Source: Singulisphaera sp. GP187 (lineage in GTDB: Bacteria > Planctomycetota > Phycisphaerae > Phycisphaerales > SM1A02). From it: 43,872 nt of DNA. The stretch lies in assembly GCA_945871445.1 (NCBI GenBank), contig CAMBWI010000014.1, positions 1-43,872 on the forward strand, given 5' to 3'. A model generated the notes under the pieces. It was not told where the DNA came from. It was given only the letters and a program-made list of their open reading frames with translations, and did no database searches. This document shows, piece by piece, positions 43,641 to 43,872 of the stretch. The first letter of the stretch is position 1. Every line of letters starts with the position of its first letter. The position numbers and the translations under genes are program-made.

Positions 43641-43872
43641 AGGGGCCGTCGGTGACGGATGATCTGAAGCCTCGGCTTCGAATCAGTGGCGCCGCAAGGG
43701 GTGTCTTGGCGCGGCCAAGGGACACTCCAGCCTAGAGGAAGCCGCGGCAAGGGTCCCAGCGATGGACGCCCGACCCCGCGTCGAGCGTTTCCGTCGTCGG
43801 TTGAACCGATGCGGTGCCAACAGCGAACGCACTGTTGCATCGACTTCCCCTGCGTTGCAAGCCCTTTCGAGG
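43641..43872 (+). ncRNA. Candidate structured RNA, truncated by the window edge, family unknown
   Basis: This stretch is clearly richer in G+C than its surroundings and packed with adjacent stems. These are CCGTC/GACGG (43646-43658) and an 11-pair stem with one C-A mismatch around loop CTCG (43660-43685). An 8-pair GGGGTGTC/GACACTCC stem continues through TTGG/CCAA (43698-43728). GTCC/GGAC (43753-43767), CGTCGGT/ACCGATG (43795-43811) and CAACAG/CTGTTG (43818-43837) follow. I find no hallmark of RNase P RNA, tmRNA, SRP RNA or 6S RNA on either strand. The minus strand stays open over this stretch, but the translation is Arg/Pro-rich and unlike any protein I know. Orientation is assumed from the candidate promoter. 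Confidence 0.45.

Noticed and set aside
43535-43840. Minus-strand open frame across the hairpin-dense region
   Set aside because: Gly/Arg/Pro-rich translation without family features; it runs through an A+T-rich spacer and a stem-rich block, so openness is probably due to base composition. It cannot be fully excluded because the window ends there.
43641-43872. RNase P RNA, tmRNA, SRP RNA or cobalamin riboswitch
   Set aside because: Checked by eye on both strands: no GAGGAAAGTCC or ACAGAA core, no tag frame or GGxTTCGAC, no GGAAGGxAGC core. The GCCACTG seen on the minus strand lacks the other cobalamin elements in the right order.
1-43872. tRNA genes, insertion sequences, prophage genes or CRISPR arrays
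   Set aside because: I saw no cloverleaf with T-arm and anticodon arm, no transposase or integrase motifs and no regularly spaced repeats; the short repeats found are local tandem or low-complexity ones.

Overview
The window (43.9 kb, roughly half G+C) is a densely packed bacterial chromosome segment. It carries about 31 protein-coding genes, no recognisable tRNA or rRNA, no insertion sequence and no CRISPR array. It most likely comes from a member of the Planctomycetota, perhaps a Phycisphaerae-like lineage. The pointers are a squalene-type (C30) carotenoid cluster, a valyl-tRNA synthetase with an extra Cys-containing insertion, an oversized LptC/LptA-like protein, an AsmA-like giant protein and a lipid A-type acyltransferase, all fitting a Gram-negative, LPS-making planctomycete. 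This placement is inference; no marker gene was searched.

Layout. 0-8.4 kb: a sulfatase-modifying-factor-domain protein and valS on the minus strand, a TPR protein, a secreted esterase, a methyltransferase, and a FolM/pteridine-reductase-like SDR coupled to a small membrane protein. 8.4-17 kb: a plus-strand chain of five genes (AsmA-like, LOG family, lipoprotein-like, pssA, trpB), each joined to the next by a 4-base ATGA overlap. 17-20.2 kb: a secreted endonuclease/exonuclease/phosphatase-family protein and a lipid-exporter-type ABC transporter. 20.2-27.7 kb: a carotenoid locus, with aldehyde dehydrogenase, CrtP-like oxidase, PlsC-type acyltransferase and glycosyltransferase on the minus strand, facing a divergent CrtN-like desaturase followed by tryptophan 2,3-dioxygenase.

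27.7-31.6 kb: a minus-strand operon rpsT - CPBP protease - LptC-like protein, with a good sigma70-type promoter in front of rpsT. 31.7-37.3 kb: a coiled-coil protein with a BRCT-like tail, an LpxL-like acyltransferase, a fatty acid desaturase, a small unknown protein and a secreted protein of unknown function. 37.4-41.6 kb: the cell-elongation operon mrdA (PBP2) - rodA - rsmG on the minus strand. 41.7-43.9 kb: ychF, aat, then a G+C-rich, hairpin-dense stretch running off the right edge that looks like part of a structured RNA.

Together the genes are mostly concerned with the cell envelope (lipid A acylation, LPS transport, phospholipid head groups, peptidoglycan elongation, membrane carotenoid, fatty acid desaturation), mixed with translation housekeeping (valS, rpsT, rsmG, ychF, aat). 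The least explained items are the hairpin-dense end of the window, the ValRS insertion, the coupling of tryptophan dioxygenase to a carotenoid desaturase, and the small or unknown envelope proteins.
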